Source: DASPHG01 sp963748315
Lineage (GTDB): Bacteria; Actinomycetota; Thermoleophilia; Solirubrobacterales; Thermoleophilaceae
Assembly (NCBI GenBank): GCA_963748315.1
Contig: CAVVIK010000006.1
Coordinates: 124,001-188,000, forward strand
Direction: 5' to 3'
DNA: 64,000 nucleotides
This document shows positions 18,168 through 25,670 of this stretch, piece by piece. Position numbers and translations under genes: made by a program. The notes under the pieces are model-generated. The model worked only from the letters and a program-made list of their open reading frames with translations, searched no databases and was not told the DNA's origin. Numbering within the stretch: the stretch's first letter is position 1; every line of letters starts with the position of its first letter.

Positions 18168-19229
18168 TCAGGCCAACGCGGCATCGATCGCAGTACGCAC
18201 CCGGCTGGCGCCGGCGTCCCAGCCGAACTGCTCGAGGCGGCGGCGACCACGCCGTATGAGCTCCGCGCGCAGGCCGGTGTCGCGAACGGCGAGCTCGATC
18301 AGCTCCGCAACGATGGCTGGATCCGGGGCGCCCTCGCCAGTCCAGAGGACGGCGTCGCCACCGACCTCCGGCATCGCGCCGGCGGGCCGAGCCACGACCG
18401 GCACCTCGGTCTGGAAAGACTCGATCAGCGGGATGCAGAAGCCCTCGTGCTCGGACAGCGACAGCAGCACGGCGGCGTCGCCGTAGGCGGCCGCGAGACG
18501 CTTCTCGGTGATGCCACCTGGGAGTGACACGTTGCGCGCGCCGCAGGCGGCTACGACGCCGCGAAGCCAATCCGCATAGCGCGGTGAGATCGGCTCGCCG
18601 GCGCAGAGCAGGCGCGCCTCCGGGGCGTGGAGTCGCTGCCAGACCGCGAACGCCTGGATGACGAGGTCGTGGCGCTTGTTCGGGACGAGGCGTCCGACGC
18701 AGAGGATCAGCGGCCCGTCTCCCTCACCGTCGCGCGAGTCGGCGTCCCGCCTAACGCGGTCGAGCCGCACCGGATCGAGCAGGATCGGCACGACGCTCAC
18801 ATCGCGCGCGCCGGCCGCCTCGAGCTCGCCGGCGTTGAAGGCCGAGTCGGCGACGGCGATGTCGGCCGCCCGGGCGTACGCGGGCAGCTGGGCGCGTCCG
18901 AGGGAGCACCGCACCGCAATCGCGGGCTCGTGGTTCCAGAGATACCGCGGCGGCGTCACGTTGTGGTAGACGAGCAGCTTGCGCTGGGGCAGTTCCAGCA
19001 GCCCGCGCATGGCACGCGAGTAGGCCGAGTAGCGAAGGACGAGGAGGTCTTCGGGAGCGGGGCGCAGCGCGGCGATCGGCTCGACCCCTTCGGTGCGCGG
19101 GTCGAGTGCCTCGGCGTGGATCCCGCCCGCGATTCCCCAGTCGGCGAAGAGGCGCCGCCACAGGAGCGCCTGGGTCGTGACGGCGTCGTACGGTCCGGCG
19201 CCGGAGAGAACCTGATGGACGCGGGTCAC
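18168..19229 (-). CDS. Glycosyltransferase family 4, companion of the ABC exporter
   Basis: A 353-residue GT-B enzyme starting at GTG 19227-19229, which overlaps the stop of the coiled-coil gene as GTGA. The N-terminus, VHQVLSGAGPYDAVTTQAL, with LLVYHNVTPPRYLWNHEPAI and DIAVADSAFNAGELEAAGA, matches the GT4 subgroup commonly encoded beside Wzm/Wzt exporters. The donor domain shows LILCVGRLVPNKRHDLVIQA and LSEHEGFCIPLIESFQTEVP with the EX7E pair. It is the last gene of a four-gene unit, Wzm-Wzt-coiled coil-GT4, all joined by 4-base overlaps. It probably adds part of the repeat or adaptor of the ABC-exported glycan. Confidence 0.87.
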   Translation of the reverse strand: MTRVHQVLSGAGPYDAVTTQALLWRRLFADWGIAGGIHAEALDPRTEGVEPIAALRPAPEDLLVLRYSAYSRAMRGLLELPQRKLLVYHNVTPPRYLWNHEPAIAVRCSLGRAQLPAYARAADIAVADSAFNAGELEAAGARDVSVVPILLDPVRLDRVRRDADSRDGEGDGPLILCVGRLVPNKRHDLVIQAFAVWQRLHAPEARLLCAGEPISPRYADWLRGVVAACGARNVSLPGGITEKRLAAAYGDAAVLLSLSEHEGFCIPLIESFQTEVPVVARPAGAMPEVGGDAVLWTGEGAPDPAIVAELIELAVRDTGLRAELIRRGRRRLEQFGWDAGASRVRTAIDAALA

Positions 19230-19600
19230 TCGCGCGGGTCTTGCCCGCTCGCGCCCGGGCGATCCTCGAGCTGCGCGAGCCGCTCTTCGATCTCAGTGAG
19301 CCGGGCGAGCACGGCCATGTTGAAGCGCGTCTGCTGGGCCTCGATGTCCTGGTTGTACTGGCGCAACAGCCGCAGGAGGAGACGCTTCAGTGCGGTGGCC
19401 GGACGCCCGAGGCGCGTCGAGTAGAGCACCTCCGAATCGCTCTCGATCGACGCCCAGTCCGACATCAGCTCAAGGCTCGGAACGTCCCCCGTGAATGTCG
19501 CCTCGAGCGGGCCCGGCCGATAGCCCGGGTTGCGACCCTCGGCGCGGGCGCGAGCGGCCGCCTCGCGTGCACGCTCCAGCGCGTGCTCGGGATCGGTCAC
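19226..19600 (-). CDS. Small coiled-coil protein between Wzt and GT4 genes
   Basis: A 124-residue cytoplasmic protein without a family I can name. Residues 1-30 are helical and charged (EHALERAREAAARARAEGRN). The middle has an acidic stretch, DWASIESDSEVLYST, then LGRPATALKRLLLRLLRQY, an amphipathic helix that could touch the membrane. Residues about 85-115 (QDIEAQQTRFNMAVLARL and TEIEERLAQLEDR) form a short coiled coil. GTG 19598-19600 overlaps the Wzt stop and its own stop overlaps the GT4 start, so the three are made together. The position suggests a scaffold or length-control partner for the exporter-glycosyltransferase complex; this is inference. Confidence 0.6.
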   Translation of the reverse strand: MTDPEHALERAREAAARARAEGRNPGYRPGPLEATFTGDVPSLELMSDWASIESDSEVLYSTRLGRPATALKRLLLRLLRQYNQDIEAQQTRFNMAVLARLTEIEERLAQLEDRPGASGQDPRE

Positions 19601-20793
19601 GACAGCGCCTCCTCGGCAACCCGCCGGCCGGCAATCGTCCAGCCGCCGCGCAGATCGGCCACTCCCTCGCCGTCCGAGACGTGAGTAACCGAGAAGCGTG
19701 CAACGCGGTCGAGCATCGGGCCGGGCGGCGCGTCCTGATCGAGCGCGCCCGCGACCAGGTCGTAGTCGCCGCCGAGCAGCGCGAGCCGGGGGATCTCGAA
19801 GCTGGCCGCGAGCCGATCCTGGACGGCACCGACCGTCACGTCGGTGCGGAAGATCGCATCACCGCTCTGACTGCGCACCTCAAGCGCAACGACGGCGCGC
19901 TCGGCGCGGCCCGCGAGGGCGAGCTCGACGCGCATCGGCTCGCCGGGGCGGAACATGTGTCGCGCGCGGCCGTCCGCGTCATTGATCTCGAGCTCGGTGA
20001 TCGAGACGACGCGATCGGCCGCCGGCCGCAGTGAGACGGACGCCCCGCGTTCGGTGCCGAGCATGCGGTGATAGTGCAGCAGGCCCTCGGCGACCGGCCC
20101 GTCGAAGTCCTTCCGCCCGCCGTCCACGACGACCAGCCGCTCGCAGACGCGCTCGATCGAGCTGGGGTCGTGCGAGACGAGCACGAGCGTCGCTCCCTGC
20201 TCCATCTGCTCGGAGATCCGCGTCAGGCACTTGCGCTGGAACGACTCGTCGCCGACGGCGAGGATCTCGTCGATCAGCAGCACGTCGGCGTCGAGGTGGG
20301 CCGCGATCGCGAACCCGAGCCGCAGGAACATGCCCGAGCTGTACGCCTTCACCGGCACGTCGATGAACTCGCCGAGCTCCGAGAAGTCGACGATCCGATC
20401 GATGCGCTCCTCGACTTCGCGCCGAGTGAGGCCGTGAAGCGCGCCGTTCAACCAGATGTTCTCGCGCCCGGAGAAGTCCTGGCCGAAGCCTGCGCCGAGC
20501 TCGAGCAGCGCGGCAACCCGCCCGCCGCACTCCGCGCGGCCCGCATCGAGCGGCACGATGCCCGCGAGACAGCGGAGCAGCGACGTCTTGCCGGCGCCGT
20601 TGCGCCCGACCATGCCGACGGCCTCGCCGCGGCTCACGTGCAGGTCGAACTCGCGCAGCGCGACCACCTCGCTCCCGGGCCGGCGGCCGAGCGACACAAC
20701 GAGCTCCTTCAGGGTGCGAGGCCGTTCGTGCACGAGCTTGAACGAGCGCGTCGCCCGCTCGAGGACGATCTCGCCGCGCCCCACGCCGCTCAC
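19597..20793 (-). CDS. wzt: ABC transporter ATPase for polysaccharide export (Wzt-like)
   Basis: A 398-residue ATPase from GTG 20791-20793 (GTGA overlap with the permease). The nucleotide domain has Walker A GMVGRNGAGKTSLLRCLAG, Q-loop region LLELGAGFGQDFSGRENIWL, a signature-like VKAYSSGMFLRLGFAIA and Walker B DVLLIDEILAVGDESFQRK followed by the switch histidine in LVLVSHDPSSIERVC. This YSSGM signature and EILAVGD belong to the Wzt/TagH export subfamily. Residues about 260-398 form an extra beta-rich domain (VVSITELEINDADGRARHMF) like the Wzt carbohydrate-binding domain, which in E. coli O8/O9a recognises the finished polymer end. With the permease it should export a lipid-linked glycan. Confidence 0.92.
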   Translation of the reverse strand: MSGVGRGEIVLERATRSFKLVHERPRTLKELVVSLGRRPGSEVVALREFDLHVSRGEAVGMVGRNGAGKTSLLRCLAGIVPLDAGRAECGGRVAALLELGAGFGQDFSGRENIWLNGALHGLTRREVEERIDRIVDFSELGEFIDVPVKAYSSGMFLRLGFAIAAHLDADVLLIDEILAVGDESFQRKCLTRISEQMEQGATLVLVSHDPSSIERVCERLVVVDGGRKDFDGPVAEGLLHYHRMLGTERGASVSLRPAADRVVSITELEINDADGRARHMFRPGEPMRVELALAGRAERAVVALEVRSQSGDAIFRTDVTVGAVQDRLAASFEIPRLALLGGDYDLVAGALDQDAPPGPMLDRVARFSVTHVSDGEGVADLRGGWTIAGRRVAEEALS

Positions 20794-21653
20794 AGCACCA
20801 CCGCGAGGTCGCGCTCCATCCGCCGGAAGACGATCGTGCCGAGCGCGAGCGCGATCACGCCGGCGACCGCCACGTAGGCGAGGTGGGCGACGTCGGGAGC
20901 CTCGCCGCCCCACACAATCGTCCGCACCGACTCGACGAACGGAGCCACGGGATTCCCCCACTCGAGCACGTCGCCGAGGAACTGGTGGTCCTCGATCCCG
21001 GGGAACTTGTCGACCGGCAGGAAGAGCGGTGTGAGGAAGAACCACGGCAGTAGCCCGGCGGCGAGCACGGGCTCGACGTCGCGGAAGTGCGCGTGCAGGA
21101 CCGACACGAGCATCGAGAGGCCGAGCACGAGGCAGAAGAGGAACGCGATGACGAGCGGCAACAGGAGCAGCGCCGGGTCGAGGCTGTCGCGCACGATCAG
21201 CGCGACGGGCAAGAGCAACAGCAGCATCGCCAGAAATGTGACGAGCTGGACGGTCGCAACCGACGCCGGGATCGTCTCCCGCGGGAAGCGGACCTTGCGT
21301 ACGAGCGGCGCGTTCAACACCATGCTCGGCGCCGCGGCGAGCAGCGCCTGCGAGAAAAACACCCAAACGATCAGGCCGGCGAGCAGGAAGATCGGGTAGT
21401 CGGGAATGTCCGCGACGTCGAGCAGCACCTTGAACACGAGCGCGTAGGCACCCATAAGCACAAGCGGGTTGATCAGGTACCACGCGATGCCGAGCGCCGA
21501 GCCCTTGTACTTCTGGCGCAATTCGCGGCGCACCATCTGCTCGAAGAGGAAACGGTGTCTCACCGGGTCAAATGGTCGCAGTAACGCGGGCGCTACCGCC
21601 CGTTCGGTTGATGGAGAAGGGTCCAAACGGGGGATGCCGAGCTCGGCGCCCAC
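20790..21653 (-). CDS. wzm: ABC transporter permease for polysaccharide export (Wzm-like)
   Basis: An ABC-2 type permease, about 287 residues if it starts at GTG 21651-21653. A later GTG at 21561-21563 is also possible, and the frame is open further upstream. The cytoplasmic N-terminus RFLFEQMVRRELRQKYKGS is the Wzm/TagG signature, followed by six hydrophobic segments (SALGIAWYLINPLVLMGAYA, IFLLAGLIVWVFFSQALL, and others), the loop RKVRFPRETIPASVATVQ and LPWFFLTPLFLPVDKFPG. It pairs with the overlapping ATPase gene to move undecaprenyl-linked polysaccharide across the inner membrane. It is divergent from the secreted-protein gene at 21751, leaving about 97 bases for promoters. Confidence 0.9.
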   Translation of the reverse strand: MGAELGIPRLDPSPSTERAVAPALLRPFDPVRHRFLFEQMVRRELRQKYKGSALGIAWYLINPLVLMGAYALVFKVLLDVADIPDYPIFLLAGLIVWVFFSQALLAAAPSMVLNAPLVRKVRFPRETIPASVATVQLVTFLAMLLLLLPVALIVRDSLDPALLLLPLVIAFLFCLVLGLSMLVSVLHAHFRDVEPVLAAGLLPWFFLTPLFLPVDKFPGIEDHQFLGDVLEWGNPVAPFVESVRTIVWGGEAPDVAHLAYVAVAGVIALALGTIVFRRMERDLAVVL

Positions 21654-21737
21654 ACCCTTACGCTGAATGGTGGCTCCCGGATCTCGCTGTTGGGGCTGGA
21701 CTTGCAAGGAGAGATACGGAGCCCTCCACCCACTGAC

Positions 21738-21744
21738 AGGAGGG
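21738..21744 (+). promoter_or_regulatory. Strong Shine-Dalgarno fixing the GTG start at 21751
   Basis: AGGAGGG lies six bases before GTG 21751. It supports that start over the in-frame ATG at 21667, which would place 28 Cys/Trp-containing residues before the signal peptide. Confidence 0.75.
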
Positions 21745-21750
21745 ACTCGA

Positions 21751-22512
21751 GTGAGGACCACATTCAGGCTATGCCTGGTCGCAGCGGTAGTCGCCGCGAT
21801 TGGGCTGGTGGCGGTGCCCGCCGCCTCGGCTACCACCGGGGCGCAGGGTCACGCTTCCATCACAAAGTTCGAGAAGAAGCAGAACAAGAAGATCAAGAAG
21901 GCCAAGAGGAAGGCCAACAAGGCCCATACCCGGATCGAGAATCTGAAGGGTTGGAGCTTCGATCTCGACGCCCACAACCGCCGGCAGGACGCGTCGTTCA
22001 ATGAGCTCCTGGCCACCGTCAACGCGATCGTGGCGGGAGTTCCCGACATCATCGGCGGGCTGACGGCGCTTCAGGAAGGCCTGGTTGCCATCCAGGGCGC
22101 CCTTGAGGATCCGGTGACTGGCCTCCTTGGGCTCAATCTGGCGCGGCCGCAGTTCGGTGTCTACGGGCCCGACGGTTCGTTCCTCGGGAGCACCGGCGAT
22201 GCCGGCGGCTCCGGACCGGACGATTCGGACGCAAGCGACGGCACCGGGATCGGAGCCCCGAGCCTCTACGTCGTCGACTTCACCAACGACGTCTCGTCGC
22301 GGGTTTACTCGGTGAACGTGTTCCCGGGCACCGCCCCCGGAGCGACCCCCGTTGGGGCGGCAGTGAATTGCAGTCAGGCCGCGGCGACGTGCGCGGCCGT
22401 CGAGGCTGACTCGGACGACGTGAACCACGTGCTGGTCAAGATCGGCACCGGCGCACAGGCCGTTGACGGCACCGCGTTCGGTGGCTTCAGCGTGACGGCC
22501 CTCTCCGGCTGA
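21751..22512 (+). CDS. Secreted protein with highly basic coiled-coil N-terminal region
   Basis: A 253-residue exported protein of no family I recognise. The signal peptide is VRTTFRLCLVAAVVAAIGLV ending AVPAASA. The mature N-terminus (about 36-75) is strikingly Lys/Arg-rich and helical (EKKQNKKIKKAKRKANKAH, then RIENLKGWSFDLDAHNRR) and could bind an acidic polymer or DNA. A hydrophobic helical stretch with heptad-like spacing follows (FNELLATVNAIVAGVPDIIG), then a Gly/Asp linker and a beta-rich C-terminal half (SLYVVDFTNDVSSRVYSVNV) with two cysteines flanking AAAT. A strong ribosome-binding site and an intrinsic terminator directly after it suggest a well expressed single gene. Role unknown; a surface glycan-binding protein is possible. 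Confidence 0.7.
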   Translation: MRTTFRLCLVAAVVAAIGLVAVPAASATTGAQGHASITKFEKKQNKKIKKAKRKANKAHTRIENLKGWSFDLDAHNRRQDASFNELLATVNAIVAGVPDIIGGLTALQEGLVAIQGALEDPVTGLLGLNLARPQFGVYGPDGSFLGSTGDAGGSGPDDSDASDGTGIGAPSLYVVDFTNDVSSRVYSVNVFPGTAPGATPVGAAVNCSQAAATCAAVEADSDDVNHVLVKIGTGAQAVDGTAFGGFSVTALSG

Positions 22513-22535
22513 TCGCAGAGCGTAAGGACGTAACG

Positions 22536-22565
22536 AGAGGGCGGCCTACGGGCCGCCCTCTTTCG
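22536..22565. terminator. Intrinsic terminator between convergent genes
   Basis: AGAGGGCGGCC pairs perfectly with GGCCGCCCTCT (11 bp) around a TACG tetraloop (UNCG type) at 22547-22550, followed by TTTCGTT. It lies 24 bases after the secreted-protein stop and just beyond the stop of the convergent sugar-transferase gene, so it can serve the plus strand and possibly both strands. Confidence 0.85.
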
Positions 22566-22571
22566 TTCCGG

Positions 22572-24068
22572 CTACCAGGCGCCCCGGCGGCGCAGGACGG
22601 CGGGGATCGTCTTCAGCATGATCGATAGATCGAGGAAGACGGACCAGCGCTCGAGGTAGAGGAAGTCGAGCCGGACGAGCTCGTCGAAGTCGAGCTCCGA
22701 GCGACCGGAGACCTGCCACAGGCCGGTCATGCCGGGCAGCACGAGGTAGCGCTTGCGGTGCCACTCGTCGAGGCGCTCGAAGTCGCGGTCCGGCAGCGGG
22801 CGCGGCCCGACGAGTGACATCTCGCCGCGCAGGACGTTGAAGAGCTGCGGCAGCTCGTCGAGCGACCAGCGCCGCAGGAAGCGGCCGACCGGCGTGACGC
22901 GCGGGTCGTCGCGGATCTTGAAGAGCGCGCCCTCCTGCTCGTTCAGCGACTCGAACTCGTCCTGGCGCAGCTCCGCGTCCTCGTACATCGTCCGGAACTT
23001 GAAGCAGTCGAACGGCGCGCCGCCCATCCCCGGCCTGCTCGAGCGGTAGATCACCGGGCCACGGGACGTCAGCTTGATCGCGAACGCGATCGCCGCCAGG
23101 AGCGGCGACAGGACGAAGATCAGAAGCGCCGAGCCGACGATGTCGAACAGGCGCTTGACGAAGAAGTCGATCCCCTCGAAGACGGGCGGCTTGAGCTCGA
23201 ACAGCGGCAGCGACTGGCCGGGGACGAACTCCACGCGGTCCATCAGGATCTCCATCGTCGACGGCGCGACGCGGACCTTGATCCCGTGGCGGTGGCAAGT
23301 GTCGATCAGCTCGACGGCGCGGTCCTGCGGAAACTCGGGATCGGCGATCAGGACCTCGTCGACCTCGTCGAAATGGCGCTCGAGCTGCTCGAGCGGGCCC
23401 ATGTCCCTGAGCCCGTTCTCCTGCCGCGGCTCGAGCGCGATGAACCCGATCGGCTTGACCTCGGTGTCCTTCAGCGCCTCGGCGACGGCGTCGATGTGCT
23501 GCCCGCGGCCGACCAGGACTGCGCGGCGGTGATAGCCGGCGGCGCGCAGCAGCGCGCCGCTCAGCTTGTCGAATCCCCACCGGAACGCCGACACGTAGAA
23601 GAGCGCGAAGAACAGCGACCCGTAGAAGACGTAATACGACGAGAAGTCGATCCCCTCGACGAGCGCGTACACGAGCAGGATCACGGCGACCTGGAACAGC
23701 GACGCGACGATCCGGGTGAAGCCCGGCCGCTGTGCGCGGTCGCCGTACAGGCCGGAGCGCGCGAACAGGAGCAGCGTGACGAGGATGGCGAGCGGTGCCA
23801 GCTCGCCCGCCCGGTCCCACGCGATGTCGACGTTCGACTGGGACTTGACGATCAGCTTGAGCTCGAGCGCGGTGAAGATCGCAAGGAAGACCCCCATGGC
23901 GTCGAGCCACCCGAGGGTCGCGACGCGTGCGATCCGGCGCGCGGTGTCGAGCTGCAGGATGCTCGCGAACAGGAGCGGGCGGCGCGCCCGAACGTCACGG
24001 GGCGCCAAGCCGTCGGGGGTTCCCGCCCGGCGTACCTCCTGTAGCTCTCTTACAAGTCCGTTTGCCAC
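22572..24068 (-). CDS. Exopolysaccharide polyprenyl glycosylphosphotransferase (WbaP/WcaJ type)
   Basis: A 498-residue initiating enzyme that transfers a sugar-1-phosphate from its nucleotide donor to undecaprenyl phosphate in the inner membrane. GTG 24066-24068 is the best start, with GGAAGG upstream; the longer frame contains low-complexity leader sequence. Four N-terminal membrane helices (LDAMGVFLAIFTALELKLIV and others) precede a CoA-binding-like Rossmann region (RRAVLVGRGQHIDAVAEALK). One more helix (LFDIVGSALLIFVLSPLLAA) leads into the catalytic bacterial sugar transferase domain: DCFKFRTMYEDAE, LRRWSLDELPQLFNVLRGEM, SLVGPRPLPDRDFERLDEWH and GMTGLWQVSGRSELDFDELV. It should start the lipid-linked glycan of this locus. 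Confidence 0.93.
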   Translation of the reverse strand: MANGLVRELQEVRRAGTPDGLAPRDVRARRPLLFASILQLDTARRIARVATLGWLDAMGVFLAIFTALELKLIVKSQSNVDIAWDRAGELAPLAILVTLLLFARSGLYGDRAQRPGFTRIVASLFQVAVILLVYALVEGIDFSSYYVFYGSLFFALFYVSAFRWGFDKLSGALLRAAGYHRRAVLVGRGQHIDAVAEALKDTEVKPIGFIALEPRQENGLRDMGPLEQLERHFDEVDEVLIADPEFPQDRAVELIDTCHRHGIKVRVAPSTMEILMDRVEFVPGQSLPLFELKPPVFEGIDFFVKRLFDIVGSALLIFVLSPLLAAIAFAIKLTSRGPVIYRSSRPGMGGAPFDCFKFRTMYEDAELRQDEFESLNEQEGALFKIRDDPRVTPVGRFLRRWSLDELPQLFNVLRGEMSLVGPRPLPDRDFERLDEWHRKRYLVLPGMTGLWQVSGRSELDFDELVRLDFLYLERWSVFLDLSIMLKTIPAVLRRRGAW

Positions 24069-24361
24069 GCCGATCCGATCACCTTCCACCAACAGCCGAC
24101 CCCCTCGAATGTACCGGGGGATTCCTCTCAAAAACAGGAGATTTCCGGCCAGGTTCCTCAGGAGCGGAGCTGGCTCGAATGCCGCATCACTATAGGGCGC
24201 GCGCGGACGTTCACCCTTGGGGGACGAAACCGTGCGCCTGGTTGCTTGAAAGTGCGTGACGGGCCGCCCCGGGGAGCGGCGAAAGGGCGCAAATAGCGGG
24301 CATCCGCCCGCGAGCGTGCGCAAGGTGGCCGGGGCGGGAGCGTCTGAACGACCGGGGGACG
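24069..24361. other. 293-bp divergent intergenic region
   Basis: This is the longest gap in the window, between the divergent sugar-transferase and sigma-factor genes. I see no convincing ORF, RNA gene or long inverted repeat. It must contain both promoters. It is somewhat less GC-rich around 24120-24200 (for example CTCAAAAACAGGAG). The ATG at 24362 is preceded by GGGGGA at 24354-24359, a usable ribosome-binding site. Confidence 0.6.
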
Positions 24362-25607
24362 ATGCGGCAGGGGGCAAGACGGAGTCGCCCGGGGGCACGG
24401 AGGCGGCCCACCAGGGCCGAGATCGAGCCGGCGGCGCTCGCGCTGCTGCAGCGCCATGGCAGCGCGATCATGGCGACGGCGCGGCGGTTCGCGGCGACAC
24501 CCGAGGACGCCGAGGACGCCTACCAGCGCGGCGTCGAGATCCTGCTGACGAAGGCGCCGACCACCGCGGAGGAGGAGCTCGTGCCGTGGCTGCGCACGGT
24601 GGTGAAGCACGAGGCTTGGGCGCTGCGACGCCAGCGCCAGCGCGCCGCGCCGGTGGCGGACGACGGCAACGTGCCGGAGCCGCCGTCGGAGGTGGCCGCG
24701 ACCCACGACCAGGCCGAGCGAATCGACCGCCTGCGGATCGGGGCGGAGGCGTTGAGGAAGCTGAAGCCTCAGGAGATACGCGCGCTCGTCCTCCGTGCGG
24801 AGGGCTACAGCTACAAGCAGATCCAGGACATCACCGGCTGGACCTACACGAAGGTCAACCGGTGCCTCACCGAGGGGCGCAAGGCGTTCCTCGAGCGCGT
24901 CGCGGGGATCGAGGCCGGAAGCGAGTGCGAGCGGCTCGCGCCGCTCCTCTCGAAGCTCGCCGACGGCGAGGCGACGGCCGCCGACCTCGCGACGTTGCGG
25001 CCGCACATCCGGACCTGCCTCTCCTGCCGCGCGGCGCTGCGCGAGTACCGCGGCGCGCCGGCAACCGCGGCGGCCCTCGTGCCCGCGGCCGCGTTCGCGG
25101 CGCCGGGACGGCCGAGCTTCCTCGAGCTGCCCGCGCGCGCCGCCGAGGCGTTGGCCGGCTGGGCGCAGAAGGCGCAGACGGCCACCGAGATGGCGACCGC
25201 GCAGAAGGTGGCCGCGGTCGCGGCCTCGACCGCCGTGCTCGGCGGCGGCGCCGCGGTAACGGTGCAGCGCGTCGAGCACACACCGCCGACCGCCGAAGCG
25301 CGTGGCGAAGGTCGAGCGCCCGAAACCCGACGCCGCCGCCGCATGCCTCGGCGGTGCCGATCACACCGCCGGCCCCAATCGGAAGCCGCCGCGCCGACCA
25401 CACCGCAGCTGTCGGAAGCGGAGCGCCAGGAGCGGGAGGCGAAGCGGAGGACGCCGCCCGAGCAGCAGGAGTTCGAGCCCGCCTGGGCCGCGGGCGCGCC
25501 GGCGTCGTCGAGTCCGACGGCCACGGCCTCGGCATCGACCGCGATCGGAGCCGACCGGGACGCAGCCGACAGGGTCCGGCGGCGGCGCCGAGGAGTTCGC
25601 GCCCTAG
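24362..25607 (+). CDS. Sigma-70-family factor with C-terminal zinc finger and membrane anchor, frameshifted tail
   Basis: An ECF-like sigma factor. Residues about 20-95 are region 2-like (AIMATARRFAATPEDAEDAY, then EELVPWLRTVVKHEAWALRR). Residues about 120-180 are region 4 with the HTH YSYKQIQDITGWTYTKVNRC. Directly after this comes C189 and a H215-x3-C219-x2-C222 cluster (RPHIRTCLSCRAALREYR), a zf-HC2-type zinc finger normally found in anti-sigma factors, and then a hydrophobic stretch at about 281-301 (KVAAVAASTAVLGGGAAVTV). The remaining Pro/Ala/Glu-rich tail changes frame near 25300-25350 and again near 25570; the final frame ends EEFAP and TAG at 25605-25607. So one polypeptide appears to carry sigma, anti-sigma-like and anchor parts. 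The secreted-protein gene starts 63 bases later. Confidence 0.78.
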
Positions 25608-25670
25608 GCCGTCGCGCCCGGCCTGGCGCGTTGGCGCTCGCTGGAGTACGATCGCTGGTGAGGATTCGCA

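Noticed and set aside
24069..24361. Small RNA or riboswitch in the largest gap
   Set aside because: No long stem, conserved core or terminator was found by eye; it reads as a divergent promoter region.
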